Notes: generated from the sequence alone by a model not told the origin. Positions 35,083 through 45,949 are shown, counted from the stretch's first letter. The stretch is DNA of 64,000 nt from Planctomycetia bacterium (GCA_005808665.1 SYLG01000012.1:1-64000), one strand, 5' to 3'. A program made the numbers and translations.

Positions 35083-36585
35083 TTAGCCACAAATTTCCCG
35101 GATTGGGGTTCCACCATCGGGCAATAGGTGAAGCGGGCGAAGGATGGCATCCGGGTAGGTAGAATCCAAAGGTATACCAAAATGGTGGTAAATTGTAGCC
35201 GCAATATCACCAGGCAAGATTGCACGGTCATTGATATACCCCCCTTCTTTGGTGCTGGAACCGATTACCTGGCCATGGCGCATTCCGCCTCCCGCCAGCA
35301 ACATTGACATGACATTGGGCCAATGATTGCGACCGTCGGTACTCCCCTGAGTTCCCAACTGGGGGGTACGGCCAAATTCTCCCATGGCGACAACCATGGT
35401 GGTTTCGAGCAACCCCCGTTGAGCCAAATCATCCACAAGGGTGGTGACCAAGTGGTCAAAGAGGGGCAGTAATGGTTTAAGGCCTTTGGAAATACCACCG
35501 TAGGGGGGAATATTGTCACCATGGGTATCCCAGGTTCCCGATGCAGTGTGGTAACTAAGATCAAGCGTTACAAAGGGGCACCCTGCTTCCACCAATCTTC
35601 GGGCCAGGACCGCCTGGCGGCACCAAAGGTGGGTGCCAAATTTTTCCCGGACGACAAGAGGTTCCTGCTCATAATTCAGGGCTAAACGAACCCGACCACC
35701 CAACAAAAGGTCCATGGCCTTTTGCCCTGTTTCGGTCAAAAGTGGGGCGTCCCTCCGGCTGGACTGGCCTTCCGTGTCGGCACGGACCTGATCGAATTTT
35801 TCCAATAAAGATCTTCGTTGACCCAGACGGGAAACAGGCATATTATTAGGCAGGCTTAATTGGCCTGGAATCGACATTCGTCCCGAATCCTTGCCAACCA
35901 GGTCATAAATAGGCAGGCTGGCGGCTTCATTGGCTAAAAAGGGGTCGTGAACTTTGCCTGCATAGCCGCCAAACGCCAAGTGACTCCGGGAGCGCATAAA
36001 AGCAGCGTAACCGGGCATGGCAGGGTGGTTGGGGCCATGAAACTTGCTCACCAAGGCACCCATAGCCGGGTATTTGTCCGATTCCGGGTTGGTTCGTGCT
36101 TCGGCTTTATGGTTGGCCGTTTGCATGACTGTATTGGGTTCATGATTACTGTGGCGGCAATCGACAGAACGCAAAATCGAAAAGCGATTGGCCATGGCCG
36201 CCAATTTGGGTAGGTGTTCGCAAACGATAACTCCCGGTATTTGGGTTTGGATCGAGCCAAAAGGGCCCCGGTTTTCCGGGGGGCGATCGGGTTTGGGATC
36301 GAGGGTATCAATCTGGCTAGGCCCCCCCGCCATCCACAAAAGGATCAACGATTTCCCTGATCCCCTTGGTCCTGAATTGGCCAAAAGCCGTGGCAGGGTA
36401 ATGCCCCCTATGCCTGCTACCGATGCTTTTAGCAAATTCCTCCGGGAAATTACCAATCCCTCGGGAAGCCTTGCCCTTAAAAAGTCAAAAGAATGCGGAT
36501 GGAAATGGGACAAGGTGGCCTCGGAAAATAAGGCGAGAACAAAGGAGGAATGTTCCCTTCTATTTTGTCGGATTTGGAAACCCAA
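35083..36585 (-). CDS. DUF1501-family protein (sulfatase-like fold, Tat-type N-terminus)
   Basis: SRRNLLKASVAGIGGITLPRLLA; LLWMAGGPSQIDTLDPKPDRPPENRGPFGSIQTQIPGVIVCEHLPKLA; MVVAMGEFGRTPQLG. Start uncertain. Confidence 0.92.
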   Translation of the reverse strand: MGFQIRQNRREHSSFVLALFSEATLSHFHPHSFDFLRARLPEGLVISRRNLLKASVAGIGGITLPRLLANSGPRGSGKSLILLWMAGGPSQIDTLDPKPDRPPENRGPFGSIQTQIPGVIVCEHLPKLAAMANRFSILRSVDCRHSNHEPNTVMQTANHKAEARTNPESDKYPAMGALVSKFHGPNHPAMPGYAAFMRSRSHLAFGGYAGKVHDPFLANEAASLPIYDLVGKDSGRMSIPGQLSLPNNMPVSRLGQRRSLLEKFDQVRADTEGQSSRRDAPLLTETGQKAMDLLLGGRVRLALNYEQEPLVVREKFGTHLWCRQAVLARRLVEAGCPFVTLDLSYHTASGTWDTHGDNIPPYGGISKGLKPLLPLFDHLVTTLVDDLAQRGLLETTMVVAMGEFGRTPQLGTQGSTDGRNHWPNVMSMLLAGGGMRHGQVIGSSTKEGGYINDRAILPGDIAATIYHHFGIPLDSTYPDAILRPLHLLPDGGTPIREICG

Positions 36586-36961
36586 GGCAAGTCGCTTTTC
36601 GAATCAAACCTGGTTTCCCAAGGATTTATTCTGGCCCCAATCAGGATAATAATCGGCCACCCACCTCGGCATGATCACTCTTTTCCCTGGGGACTTTATT
36701 ATCAGAAATGGGTTCCCAGGGTCAGGTCGGGATATCAACCATTCCAAACGGGTTTAATCCTTTCAAAGAGGTTAAAAGCTTCGGAAAAACGAGGACGCAG
36801 GGAAGAATAATCCTTTCCGGAACTCACGATGGGAATGGCATACTACCAGGCCCCAAAGCCAAAAATGAATTCTTCCCAAAGGGACAGGGTTGGCCAATGC
36901 CTTACAAATTCTTATCAATCCCAAAAGCCTTCCACCCCATTTCATGCAATGGAACCCTTCC

Positions 36962-38668
36962 ATGACAACCCGGTTATTTTGCGTCCTGATCCTGGTCGGG
37001 CTCACACCTTGGACCATCCTTGCCCAAGTCCCCAAGGGTGAAGTCCAACATTTCACCTTTGAAAAGAGCAAGGTATTCCCGGGTACTTTTCGCGACTATT
37101 GGGTCTATATTCCCACCCAATACGACGGAAAAACTCCCGCCTGTGTTTATGTCAACCAGGATGGGGTTGGTTACAACGCCCCACAAGTTTTCGACAAACT
37201 GATTCATGAAAAAAAGATGCCTGTAACCATAGGCGTGTTTATCATGCACGGTCGTGTCAAGGCGAATGGCCCCAATGCCCTGGACCGATTCAACCGCAGT
37301 TACGAATATGATGGTTTGGGTGATGCCTATGCCCGGTTTTTACTGGACGAACTTTTGCCGGATGTGGAAACCAAAAAAACCAAGGATGGCCGTGCCATTG
37401 TGCTTTCCAAAAGGGGCAACGATCGGGCCATTGGGGGAGCATCAAGCGGGGCGATTTGTGCTTTCACCGCTGCCTGGGAAAGACCTGATCAATTTAGCCG
37501 GGTTTTCAGTGCCATTGGTACTTATGTCGGACTTCGGGGAGGGCATAACTATTCCACCCTGATCCGGAAGTTCGAACCAAAACCCTTGCGGATCTATCTC
37601 GAAGACGGTTCAATGGACCTCAATATCTATGGCGGGGACTGGTGGATGGCCAATCAAGCCATGGAGCGATCATTGGTTTTTGCAGGGTATGAGGTCACTC
37701 ATAACTGGGGGGATGGCGGCCACAACGGCAAGCATGCCACCGAGCTTTTCCCTGAAGCGATGGAATGGCTTTGGAAGGGTTGGCCGGAACCTGTCAAGGC
37801 AGGCAGGGGCAGCCCCCAGCTCAAGGAGATCCTGAATCCAGGGGAGGATTGGAAACTCGTTGGGGAGGGGTACGCATTTACCGAGGGTCCTGCGGCCAAC
37901 GCCAAAGGGGAATTGTTTTTCAATGATGTGGGAAAGGGTAAGACCTATCGGGTCGGTGACGATGGAAAAGCATTGGTTTGGCTGGAGGATTCCAAACGCG
38001 GGGATGGCCAGAATTTTGGCCCGGATGGCCGACTTTACGCAGCATCAGGAGCCGAGAATGCCATCCTCGCCTGGAACGAAAAAGGGGAAAGTACCAGGAT
38101 TGCGGGAGGCTGGCGAGGAAACGACCTTGTTGTCAATTCCCTTGGGGGGATCTATGTAACCGAACCGGGTTGGGATGGCAGATCTCCGAGCAAAATCCAC
38201 TACATCAACCCCAAGGGAGAGGATAAAATCGTGGACACCGGATTGAAGTTTTCCAATGGACTTTGCCTCTCCCCTGACCAAACTCTCCTTTATGTTGGGG
38301 ACATGAAAAGCCATTGGGTTTACAGCTATCAGGTTCAGAAGGATGGCAGCCTATCCCACAAACAAAAGTATTACCATCTGCACGAGCCAGACACGGCGGA
38401 CGACAGTGGGGCGGATGGTATGCGCGTGGATAAAAATGGCCGGCTTTATGTCGCCACCCGGATGGGCATTCAGGTTTGCGATCAGGCGGGGCGAGTCAAT
38501 TGCATCATCCCTACCCCTAACGGTAATGTGTCCAACCTTGCCTTTGGCGGAGCAAATGGTGACCTGCTTCTGGCTACTTGTGGGTCCAAGGTGTATTTGC
38601 GCAAAGTCAAAACCAAAGGCGCACTCAATTTCCTGGCGCCAACCAAACCAGCGGCTCCAGGATTGTAA
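36962..38668 (+). CDS. Fusion of an esterase-like (alpha/beta hydrolase) domain and an SMP-30/gluconolactonase-like beta-propeller
   Basis: Signal peptide MTTRLFCVLILVGLTPWTILAQ; hydrolase part AIGGASSGAICAFTAAWERPDQFSRVFSAIGTY; SMP-30 part EGPAANAKGELFFNDVGKGKTYRV...GLCLSPDQTLLYVGDMKSHWVYSY. Confidence 0.87.
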   Translation: MTTRLFCVLILVGLTPWTILAQVPKGEVQHFTFEKSKVFPGTFRDYWVYIPTQYDGKTPACVYVNQDGVGYNAPQVFDKLIHEKKMPVTIGVFIMHGRVKANGPNALDRFNRSYEYDGLGDAYARFLLDELLPDVETKKTKDGRAIVLSKRGNDRAIGGASSGAICAFTAAWERPDQFSRVFSAIGTYVGLRGGHNYSTLIRKFEPKPLRIYLEDGSMDLNIYGGDWWMANQAMERSLVFAGYEVTHNWGDGGHNGKHATELFPEAMEWLWKGWPEPVKAGRGSPQLKEILNPGEDWKLVGEGYAFTEGPAANAKGELFFNDVGKGKTYRVGDDGKALVWLEDSKRGDGQNFGPDGRLYAASGAENAILAWNEKGESTRIAGGWRGNDLVVNSLGGIYVTEPGWDGRSPSKIHYINPKGEDKIVDTGLKFSNGLCLSPDQTLLYVGDMKSHWVYSYQVQKDGSLSHKQKYYHLHEPDTADDSGADGMRVDKNGRLYVATRMGIQVCDQAGRVNCIIPTPNGNVSNLAFGGANGDLLLATCGSKVYLRKVKTKGALNFLAPTKPAAPGL

Positions 38669-38685
38669 TGATCATAGGTCGGCAA

Positions 38686-38739
38686 AAAAGGAAAAAGGAC
38701 CGGGGTGCCCATTTGAGGGGACCGGTCCTTTTTCCTTTT
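38686..38739. terminator. Bidirectional intrinsic terminator between convergent genes
   Basis: Perfect 18-bp stem AAAAGGAAAAAGGACCGG (38686-38703) / CCGGTCCTTTTTCCTTTT (38722-38739), 18-nt loop, A/T-rich on both outer sides. Confidence 0.85.
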
Positions 38740-38752
38740 ATCAAAAGTAAAG

Positions 38753-39397
38753 TTACTTTCCCTTGGCTTTGATTTCTTCAAGCGTTTTTTCGATCTTTTC
38801 CAGCCGTTTGAGGATGGCTTCGAGATTTTTGGTTTCGGTGGTAGAGCTAAGGATGATGGAACCGTTGAGTCCAGTAATGGCATTGCCACCACTCCCCAAC
38901 TGGATTTTCTTCCCCTCTTTGATGATCTCGATGTTTTTGCCCTGTTGCTTTAGAAGGTCCTTTTGGATCTGGTCCAGCAACTTGGCCCCTCCCGGAATCT
39001 CAATCTCAATTGCCTTCCCTTTGGTTTCATTGGTTTCGGTGCGAATGACCTTGCCGTCTTCACCGACGACAATTGTAATGACCTTGGAATGGGCTTGGCC
39101 TTCAGGCAAGGTAAACGCAAAAGCCTTTGCCTCAACCTTGGCACCCTCTTTGGGATGAGCGATAACAATGGTTCGTTTTTCCCCAGTGCCTTCCGCTTTT
39201 TTTTGAATTTCAATCTTCAGTTCCACAGGTTTCGGGACGCTCTCGAGTTTCCCTTCACCTTTGCGTATTTCGCGTTTTTGAACCCGTATTGCTTTGGGTC
39301 CTTCCTGGGCACTCGTCGGCGGAGTGTCTTGAGCCATAATTCCAAGGGCCACTAGCCCCAATCCAGAAAATGCCAATCCGAAGCGAAACATAACCAA
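38753..39397 (-). CDS. Hypothetical exported protein with C-terminal coiled coil
   Basis: Signal-peptide-like FGLAFSGLGLVALGIMAQD; C-terminal TETKNLEAILKRLEKIEKTLEEIKAKGK. Confidence 0.75.
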   Translation of the reverse strand: MVMFRFGLAFSGLGLVALGIMAQDTPPTSAQEGPKAIRVQKREIRKGEGKLESVPKPVELKIEIQKKAEGTGEKRTIVIAHPKEGAKVEAKAFAFTLPEGQAHSKVITIVVGEDGKVIRTETNETKGKAIEIEIPGGAKLLDQIQKDLLKQQGKNIEIIKEGKKIQLGSGGNAITGLNGSIILSSTTETKNLEAILKRLEKIEKTLEEIKAKGK

Positions 39398-39771
39398 CCC
39401 TCCTTTTGTAAATAATCCGAAACAGATTAGGACAGTCTATGCCCCTTGGGACGGATTTCGCAGATTTCTCCTAGGCGTTTCATTTTTGGAATTCCGGTTC
39501 CAGCCAATTCTTTTTGGGACGAAATCCCCGAAATAAGTTGAACCCATTTCCCCCTTATGAGGGTATCCTTCCCAAGAGACAATCAGCCCAAAAAGAGGAG
39601 CGAGGATTAGGTTACAATTCGAAAAATGGCCTCAACCCGAATTCCCCAGTCTTTCTATTTGGTTCTTTTGCTATAATGACCTGACCACCTGGCTGAATCT
39701 TTTTCCTCGCCTTTTTGGAAAATCGGTTCACGGGACCCTGCCTCATTTTCCCTTCCCCGGATGCATCTGCC

Positions 39772-41259
39772 ATGAAAATGAAATTGAGTATTGCCCTTGG
39801 TTTAGGGCTTCTTGCGGGAAATCCCGGGGATGCGGCGGATACTCCCAAGCCTGGCGAACCCACGGCAGCGGTTAGTTATTTCAAACAAATCCGTCCCATT
39901 TTTCAGCTGAATTGCAACGGATGTCACCAACCCGCCAAGGCCATGGGCGGCTTTCAAACGACTTCCCATGGGGAACTTTTCAAAGTGGCCGACCGGGGTA
40001 CCCCCGGGGTTGTATCCGGAAAACCGGAAAAAAGTACGCTTTTGACTCAGCTCCTCCCAGTAGGGACAAAGGCTCCCGAAATGCCCAAGCAAAGGGAACC
40101 ATTAACAGCAAAAGATGTCGAATTGGTCAAGCGCTGGATCCAGGAAGGGGCAAAAGACGACACCCCAACCAGCGCACGAGATCCGATTGATGCCGAGCAT
40201 CCCCCTGTTTATCGCCTTCCTCCGGTGGTTACAGCTATCGACTATTCCCCGGATGGAACGATATTGGCCGTTTCAGGATTTCATGAAATCCTCCTGCATA
40301 AGGCGGATGGAGGGGCCATCCTGGCCCGCCTTGTGGGTGTTTCCGAGCGGATTCAAGCCTTAGCTTTTTCCCCGGATGGAAAATTCCTGGCGGCCTCGGG
40401 AGGGTCACCCGGGCGCTTTGGTGAAATCCAGATATGGGATATTGCCAAAAAGAAGATCCGGACCTCAGCATCTTTTACCGGTGACACTCTCTATGGGGTT
40501 AGTTGGTCCCCGGATGGTGCAATTGTCGCTTTTGGCGGATCGGACAACAACCTCCGGACAATCGACGCTGTAAGTGGCAAGCAGATCCTTTTTCAGGGTG
40601 CCCACAGTGATTGGGTTTTGGGAACGGCCTTTGGCCGTGACGGCAAATACCTCCTCTCCGCAAGTCGGGACCGAACCCTGAAGCTAACCGATGTTGCCAC
40701 CCAACGCTTTATAGACAATGTAACCAGCATCACCCCGGGGGCCCTGAAAGGGGGTCTTTCCGCCCTTGCGGTCCGCCCTTTCCCCAAGGACAAGGATAAA
40801 AAAATCAAAGCGAGCTCCATAGCCGTGGGAAGTACCGAGGAAAAACTGTACGAGGAAATACTCATCGGCGGGGCGGACGGAATGCCAAGACTTTACAAAA
40901 TGCACCGCGAAACCAAACGGGTGATTGGGGATGATGCAAACAAAGTGAGGGAATATGCAGCCCTTCCTGGTCGGATCTACACCGCCGCATTTCGTCCGGA
41001 TGGAGCCGTCTTTGCGGTGGGTTCAAGCCTTGACGGAAAAGGGGAGCTGCGCCTCTTCAATACGGACGATGCCAAGCAATTGCTCAAATTCGACACAGGG
41101 CTTGCCGGAATTTATACCCTGTCATGGAGGGCAGATGGCAAGGAATTGGCCCTTTCCGGATTTGATGGCATCGTCAAGGTATTCGATCCGGTAACGGGCA
41201 AGTCGATCCGTCAATTCCTGAGTGTGCCTATTACCGCAAATGCTACCGCCCAAAGGTAA
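39772..41259 (+). CDS. Exported c-type cytochrome domain + WD40 repeat protein
   Basis: KQIRPIFQLNCNGCHQPAKAMGGFQTTSHG (CxxCH); WD40 blades (VTAIDYSPDGTILAVSGFHEI; IQALAFSPDGKFLAASGG; LGTAFGRDGKYLLSASRDRTLKLTDV). Confidence 0.9.
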   Translation: MKMKLSIALGLGLLAGNPGDAADTPKPGEPTAAVSYFKQIRPIFQLNCNGCHQPAKAMGGFQTTSHGELFKVADRGTPGVVSGKPEKSTLLTQLLPVGTKAPEMPKQREPLTAKDVELVKRWIQEGAKDDTPTSARDPIDAEHPPVYRLPPVVTAIDYSPDGTILAVSGFHEILLHKADGGAILARLVGVSERIQALAFSPDGKFLAASGGSPGRFGEIQIWDIAKKKIRTSASFTGDTLYGVSWSPDGAIVAFGGSDNNLRTIDAVSGKQILFQGAHSDWVLGTAFGRDGKYLLSASRDRTLKLTDVATQRFIDNVTSITPGALKGGLSALAVRPFPKDKDKKIKASSIAVGSTEEKLYEEILIGGADGMPRLYKMHRETKRVIGDDANKVREYAALPGRIYTAAFRPDGAVFAVGSSLDGKGELRLFNTDDAKQLLKFDTGLAGIYTLSWRADGKELALSGFDGIVKVFDPVTGKSIRQFLSVPITANATAQR

Positions 41260-41454
41260 TTTCCGGTTGTTAGCCGGGTGCCTGGCCAATCCCATGTCGT
41301 TGGCCAATTTTTTCTGAAGCCAATCGGTTACAAGGATTGGGAAGGGTTTTTCCCAAAAACCATTTTTCCCCTTCAACGAATTGAGCTTGAACCGGCCCCC
41401 GGTTATTGCAATGGGGGCTTAACGGCCATCCCTTCACCAGGGAGAAGTGAAACC

Positions 41455-42435
41455 TTACGGCAAAACGCTTCCCTCGATGAGCAAAACAAGCGGTTTTTGG
41501 GAAATATTGGTATGAATCTTTACTTCCTGGCGAAATGGGCCCACCCGGGATGGGCGGATGCCAAAGGCAATCGTCTGGGTTGGACTTTCCACCGTGGGAA
41601 GAGCCGTTGTCGCCTGAATATCCGGATTCGGTGATTCCACCTGGGTAACCGAAAATGGCCTGGTTCCCCGGATGACAACCCGGCGAGTCAAGGGTTCGGC
41701 CATTTTTACCTCGACAAGGTTCAAAATCGGCGGGGTAAGGCTGAGTTCCGAGGCGATTCCGCCAAGGACCAACAGGGGGACAATGGGTGCCTGATTGTCA
41801 TTTGTTTTGAGATAGATAAAATCTTTGATTGTGCCCTGGGGAGCATCCGGTTTCAAAGTGACACTGATTTCATACCCAACCTGCCCGGGACGGCGATAGA
41901 GTTCCTTGAAGGTGGCGAGCACAGGTAATGTCCCCACCGTCAATTCCGAAATGGACCAATTGAGCGTTCCGGCATATTCAACATCAATTTTGGCTGTGGG
42001 CTGGGCCCCACTGGAAACGGTGCCAAGGTTGATCTCACCAGGATTAAACACCACATCTGCCCGACTTGAGGCACTAACCCGGATTTCGGCACTTGACAGA
42101 AATTCGGGACCAACCGAAATACGAATTCCAACGGTTTTGGGGCCAACGAAACGACTGGCGTCCATCCGGATATCCACCGTTACGGTTTCCCTGGGATCAA
42201 GGGTTCGCTTGGGAATGGTGTAACTGATGCAACTGCAACCCGGCACCACGGACATGATTTCCATGGGAACCGCATAGATATTGGTTACCGGGAATTTATG
42301 GACCAATTGGGCACCTCGGGGAACCGTTCCAAAATTATGGCTTAGCCCCTCACGGAACATTTTCTCGGCCCAGCCCTGGGCAAAAACCCCACCTTGGGTT
42401 GCGAAAAGCGCCACGAGTATTCCAATGATGCGCAT
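41455..42435 (-). CDS. DUF1573-domain exported protein
   Basis: MRIIGILVALFATQGGVFAQ signal peptide; SHNFGTVPRGAQLVHKFPVTNIYAVPMEIMSVVPGCSCISYTIPKRTLDPRETVTVDIRMD. ORF track extends upstream without ATG support. Confidence 0.87.
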   Translation of the reverse strand: MRIIGILVALFATQGGVFAQGWAEKMFREGLSHNFGTVPRGAQLVHKFPVTNIYAVPMEIMSVVPGCSCISYTIPKRTLDPRETVTVDIRMDASRFVGPKTVGIRISVGPEFLSSAEIRVSASSRADVVFNPGEINLGTVSSGAQPTAKIDVEYAGTLNWSISELTVGTLPVLATFKELYRRPGQVGYEISVTLKPDAPQGTIKDFIYLKTNDNQAPIVPLLVLGGIASELSLTPPILNLVEVKMAEPLTRRVVIRGTRPFSVTQVESPNPDIQATTALPTVESPTQTIAFGIRPSRVGPFRQEVKIHTNISQKPLVLLIEGSVLP

Positions 42436-42561
42436 GGTGAAACCCTGTAAAAAGTCGTTGGTTATCCTACGGGCTTTGGCCGATTGGCCTAACCCTTGGG
42501 CTTTTTCAATAAAATATGTTAGGATATCCTTGTAAAGCAAGCTGATAGTTTTCAAGAAGCT

Positions 42562-44223
42562 TTGCCAATACTGCTTGGATTGAGGTCGATTGTGGATACA
42601 CCTTGCCCCAAGGCCAACCCCGATTCCAATGAAAAATTGGCAGGTTATAACACACCCAGGTCGGATGGGAAACCCTTCCCGGGATCCCAAAAGGATGGGC
42701 TCAAAAAACCGGCGATGGATCGTCCCAGCTTCTTGCTTGAATCTGAAAACCCAAAGGAAATCGGCAAACTCGGCGGGTATGGGATCCTTGAAATCCTTGG
42801 CCGGGGGGGAATGGGAATGGTTTTTCTTGCCCATGAACGATTGCTCGATCGGTTGGTGGCGATCAAGGTGATGTTGCCCGAGGTGGTCACCCCTGATAAT
42901 AGGGACAGGTTTTTTCGGGAAGCCCGGTCCACTGCAGCTCTTCATGACGATCATGTGGTTCCCATTTATCAGGTCGGGGAAGAAAACCGTATACCCTTTT
43001 TGGTAATGCCCTACCTTCAGGGAGAGCCACTCGATCGGCGGTTGGCCCGGGAACGGAAGCCCCCCTTAAGGGAAACACTTCGAATCATTCGGGAAGCGGC
43101 GATGGGCCTCATGGCGGCGCACGCCAAGGGGATGATCCACCGGGATATTAAGCCCGGAAACATATGGTTGGAAGGATTACGGGGCCGGGTTCGCATTCTG
43201 GATTTTGGTTTGGCCTTAACCCGGTCTACCGATGTTCGCATCACCCAAGCGGGTGCCATTATGGGCACTCCAGCCTACATTGCCCCCGAACAGGCGTCGG
43301 GGCGCGAGGTGGATTTTCGGGCCGACCTGTTTTCGCTTGGAGTCATTTTTTACGAAATGTTAACCGGTGGCCGACCTTTTTTGGGGAGCGATACCCTTGC
43401 CATCCTCAGTGCCCTCCTCACCACCACACCCATCCCTCCTTCTGCCTTGGATCCAACCATTCCCAATGCGGTCACCCAATTGGCGATGTCCATGATTGCA
43501 AAGGATCCGGCCAATCGTTCCAGGACTGCCCGCGAGCTGGCTTCAGAACTTGCCCAATTGGAAAGGGCAACCCCCGCATTGAAAAAGGAATCTGTACGCC
43601 CCTTGCCAGGAAATCTGTCCACCTTGGCAAACCTCACTCCCAATCCAACCCCCATGGAAAGGGATCGGATATTCGACACGAAAATGATTGGTGAGGCGAT
43701 ACCCGAAGACATCATCAGGCTACTGCCAGATCCTGTCCTGGCCAAAATGGCGCCAGCGCCTGTGATGCTTACCCTGGAATTGCTTGAGGCGAATGCCCCT
43801 CCCAATCAGGTGCGAGGGGAAAAGATCCAGGTCGGTCGGGGGGTGGGAAGCAAACTCAGGATTCAGTCCACCCAGGTTTCCCGTGTTCACGCCCAAATCC
43901 TTTGGCGAGTCCAGGACTGGGGCTATTACTCCATTCAGGATCTTGGTAGTACTAATGGAACTTTTGTCAACCAACACGCCATCAATCAGGTGACTCCTCT
44001 TTTGCCAGGCGATGAGCTCCACTTTGGAACCTTGGGTTTCCGGGTCCAATACCCAATAAATCCTGAAACCCTAAACGCTGCCAAGCGCATACAGTCTGGG
44101 CTGCTTGGGGGAGAACACACTTCCAAGGAAGCCGTAGACCAACCCATCCTGGCGATTGTTGTCGATGACAAGGAACCACTCCATCCCAAGACACCGGAAA
44201 AACCACCCCCCAAACGGCCCTGA
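42562..44223 (+). CDS. Serine/threonine protein kinase with C-terminal FHA domain
   Basis: Kinase YGILEILGRGGMGMVFLAHERLLDRLVAIKVM, HRDIKPGNIWL, ILDFGLAL, GTPAYIAPEQASG; FHA VGRGVGSKLRIQSTQVSRVHAQILWRVQDWGYYSIQDLGSTNGTFVN. Start may be ATG 42715. Confidence 0.93.
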   Translation: MPILLGLRSIVDTPCPKANPDSNEKLAGYNTPRSDGKPFPGSQKDGLKKPAMDRPSFLLESENPKEIGKLGGYGILEILGRGGMGMVFLAHERLLDRLVAIKVMLPEVVTPDNRDRFFREARSTAALHDDHVVPIYQVGEENRIPFLVMPYLQGEPLDRRLARERKPPLRETLRIIREAAMGLMAAHAKGMIHRDIKPGNIWLEGLRGRVRILDFGLALTRSTDVRITQAGAIMGTPAYIAPEQASGREVDFRADLFSLGVIFYEMLTGGRPFLGSDTLAILSALLTTTPIPPSALDPTIPNAVTQLAMSMIAKDPANRSRTARELASELAQLERATPALKKESVRPLPGNLSTLANLTPNPTPMERDRIFDTKMIGEAIPEDIIRLLPDPVLAKMAPAPVMLTLELLEANAPPNQVRGEKIQVGRGVGSKLRIQSTQVSRVHAQILWRVQDWGYYSIQDLGSTNGTFVNQHAINQVTPLLPGDELHFGTLGFRVQYPINPETLNAAKRIQSGLLGGEHTSKEAVDQPILAIVVDDKEPLHPKTPEKPPPKRP

Positions 44224-44509
44224 TTCACCTTGGGTTCCCTACAGTTTTGGTTTGAAATAGGCTGGCCAAAAGGATTCAGGGTTTTTCAATCTTTCTTTGA
44301 GCCTTTAGCCCCCAGGTTGGCCTGGGGACAACCCGGGAACCGGTATGTGATTTTCGATGGATGGCATCAACGAAAGTTTTCGGCACCTTCCCGGATACCG
44401 GAATAATTCGTTTTAAATGATACTTTGATAATAAGTTAGGTTGGCCCGAATGCGGTACAATAGTGCTTGAAACCGTTCCATTTTTGTAAACGACCTGGCG
44501 GAGCTTTCG

Positions 44510-45949
44510 ATGGTTTTTTATTCTTCACGAAACAAATATCCAATCATTTTGCAACTCATAGCCGGGTGTGCCCTGGTGGGAGGGGCCGGTTATGGCCTCG
44601 CCGCAGAATTGCCCAATGCGGCCGCTGTTTTTGCTCCAGGAAAGGTGTGGCAGGTTCACCTTACCCTTTCTCCTGAGGAATATGCCGCCATCGAACCCCG
44701 CCGGGTTCGTGGGTTTCCTGGTTTCGGTCCCCAACCGATGCCGCCCGAGAAACCGGTTGCCCAAAACCGGGATGTCCGCCGTAATAACTTCAACACAGAT
44801 CTTGCCTGGGGAACTGGGTCAATTGTCATCGGCGGACACACCTTTGAGAAAGTGGGTATCCGCTATAAGGGTAACGGAACGATTTTCGACACGACCCGTT
44901 CCATCAAAAAGTCTATCAAAATCGACCTCGATAGAGACGGTGGGAAAGGTCAATTTGGTGGGTCCAAAACGATCAACCTTCATTGTGGGGTCACCGATCC
45001 GTCGAAACTTCGGGAATCACTCGGGTACCAGCTTTATCGGGCGGCCGGATTGCCTGCCCCCCGAACGGCTTTGGCGGAAGTGCGCCTTTCCGTTTCGGGA
45101 AAGTTGGACAAGGAATTGCTTGGACTTTACACACTCTGTGAGGATGTGAACAAGCCGTTTTTGAAAGGTCATTTCGGGGACGAAAAAGGGCTCCTGATGA
45201 AACCAGAAGGATTGCGCGACTTCGTCTATCAAGGGGAGGATTGGGATAAGTACAAAACATCCTATGCGCCCAAGCGGGAGGCCACTGCTGAGGAATCAAA
45301 GCAACTGATCAAGTTTGCGAAACTCGTCGCACAAGCCGACGATACGACTTTTCGTAAAGAGATCGGACAATACCTGGACTTGGACAACTACCTACGGTTT
45401 TTGGCAACGACGGCTTTCGTGGCAAATACCGATAGTTTTTTCGGCTTGGGTCATAACTACTACCTGTACCTGCACCCAAAAACAAAAAGGCTGCATTTCA
45501 TTCCCTGGGATGTTGATCGGGCGTTTGCCAATTTCGGGAACGCAACCCAGACCATGGACTTGAGCCTGAAACACCCTTATGGCGGCGCTCACAGGCTGAC
45601 CGAGCGCCTACTTGCAGAACCAAATACAGGGGAGGCATATCAAAAATTACTCAAGGAACTTGTCTCCACGACCTTTGCAAGGGATCAATTCTTTAAGGAA
45701 CTTGAAGTCCTTGAAAAGGTAGTCAAAGGGCCCCGGGAACGGGATGCCAAAGCCGCAACGAGCCGTCGTGAAAACGAAGGAGGATTTGGACCTCCGGGTG
45801 GTATGTTTGGTACGCCGCCGGAACTGGATGCATTTATCAAGGCCCGAACGGAATCTGTGACAGCCCAACTCAATGGAAAAACCCAAGGTTACATACCTCA
45901 GCCTAACAGATTTCCGGGGGGATTCAGACCGCTTGGCGGGCGTTCGTAA
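44510..45949 (+). CDS. CotH kinase-family exported protein
   Basis: KVWQVHLTLSPEEYAAIEPRR; KKSIKIDLDRDGGKGQFGGSKTINLHCGVTDPSKLRESLGYQLYRAAGLPAPRTALAEVRL; LHFIPWDVDRAFANFG. Confidence 0.88.
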   Translation: MVFYSSRNKYPIILQLIAGCALVGGAGYGLAAELPNAAAVFAPGKVWQVHLTLSPEEYAAIEPRRVRGFPGFGPQPMPPEKPVAQNRDVRRNNFNTDLAWGTGSIVIGGHTFEKVGIRYKGNGTIFDTTRSIKKSIKIDLDRDGGKGQFGGSKTINLHCGVTDPSKLRESLGYQLYRAAGLPAPRTALAEVRLSVSGKLDKELLGLYTLCEDVNKPFLKGHFGDEKGLLMKPEGLRDFVYQGEDWDKYKTSYAPKREATAEESKQLIKFAKLVAQADDTTFRKEIGQYLDLDNYLRFLATTAFVANTDSFFGLGHNYYLYLHPKTKRLHFIPWDVDRAFANFGNATQTMDLSLKHPYGGAHRLTERLLAEPNTGEAYQKLLKELVSTTFARDQFFKELEVLEKVVKGPRERDAKAATSRRENEGGFGPPGGMFGTPPELDAFIKARTESVTAQLNGKTQGYIPQPNRFPGGFRPLGGRS

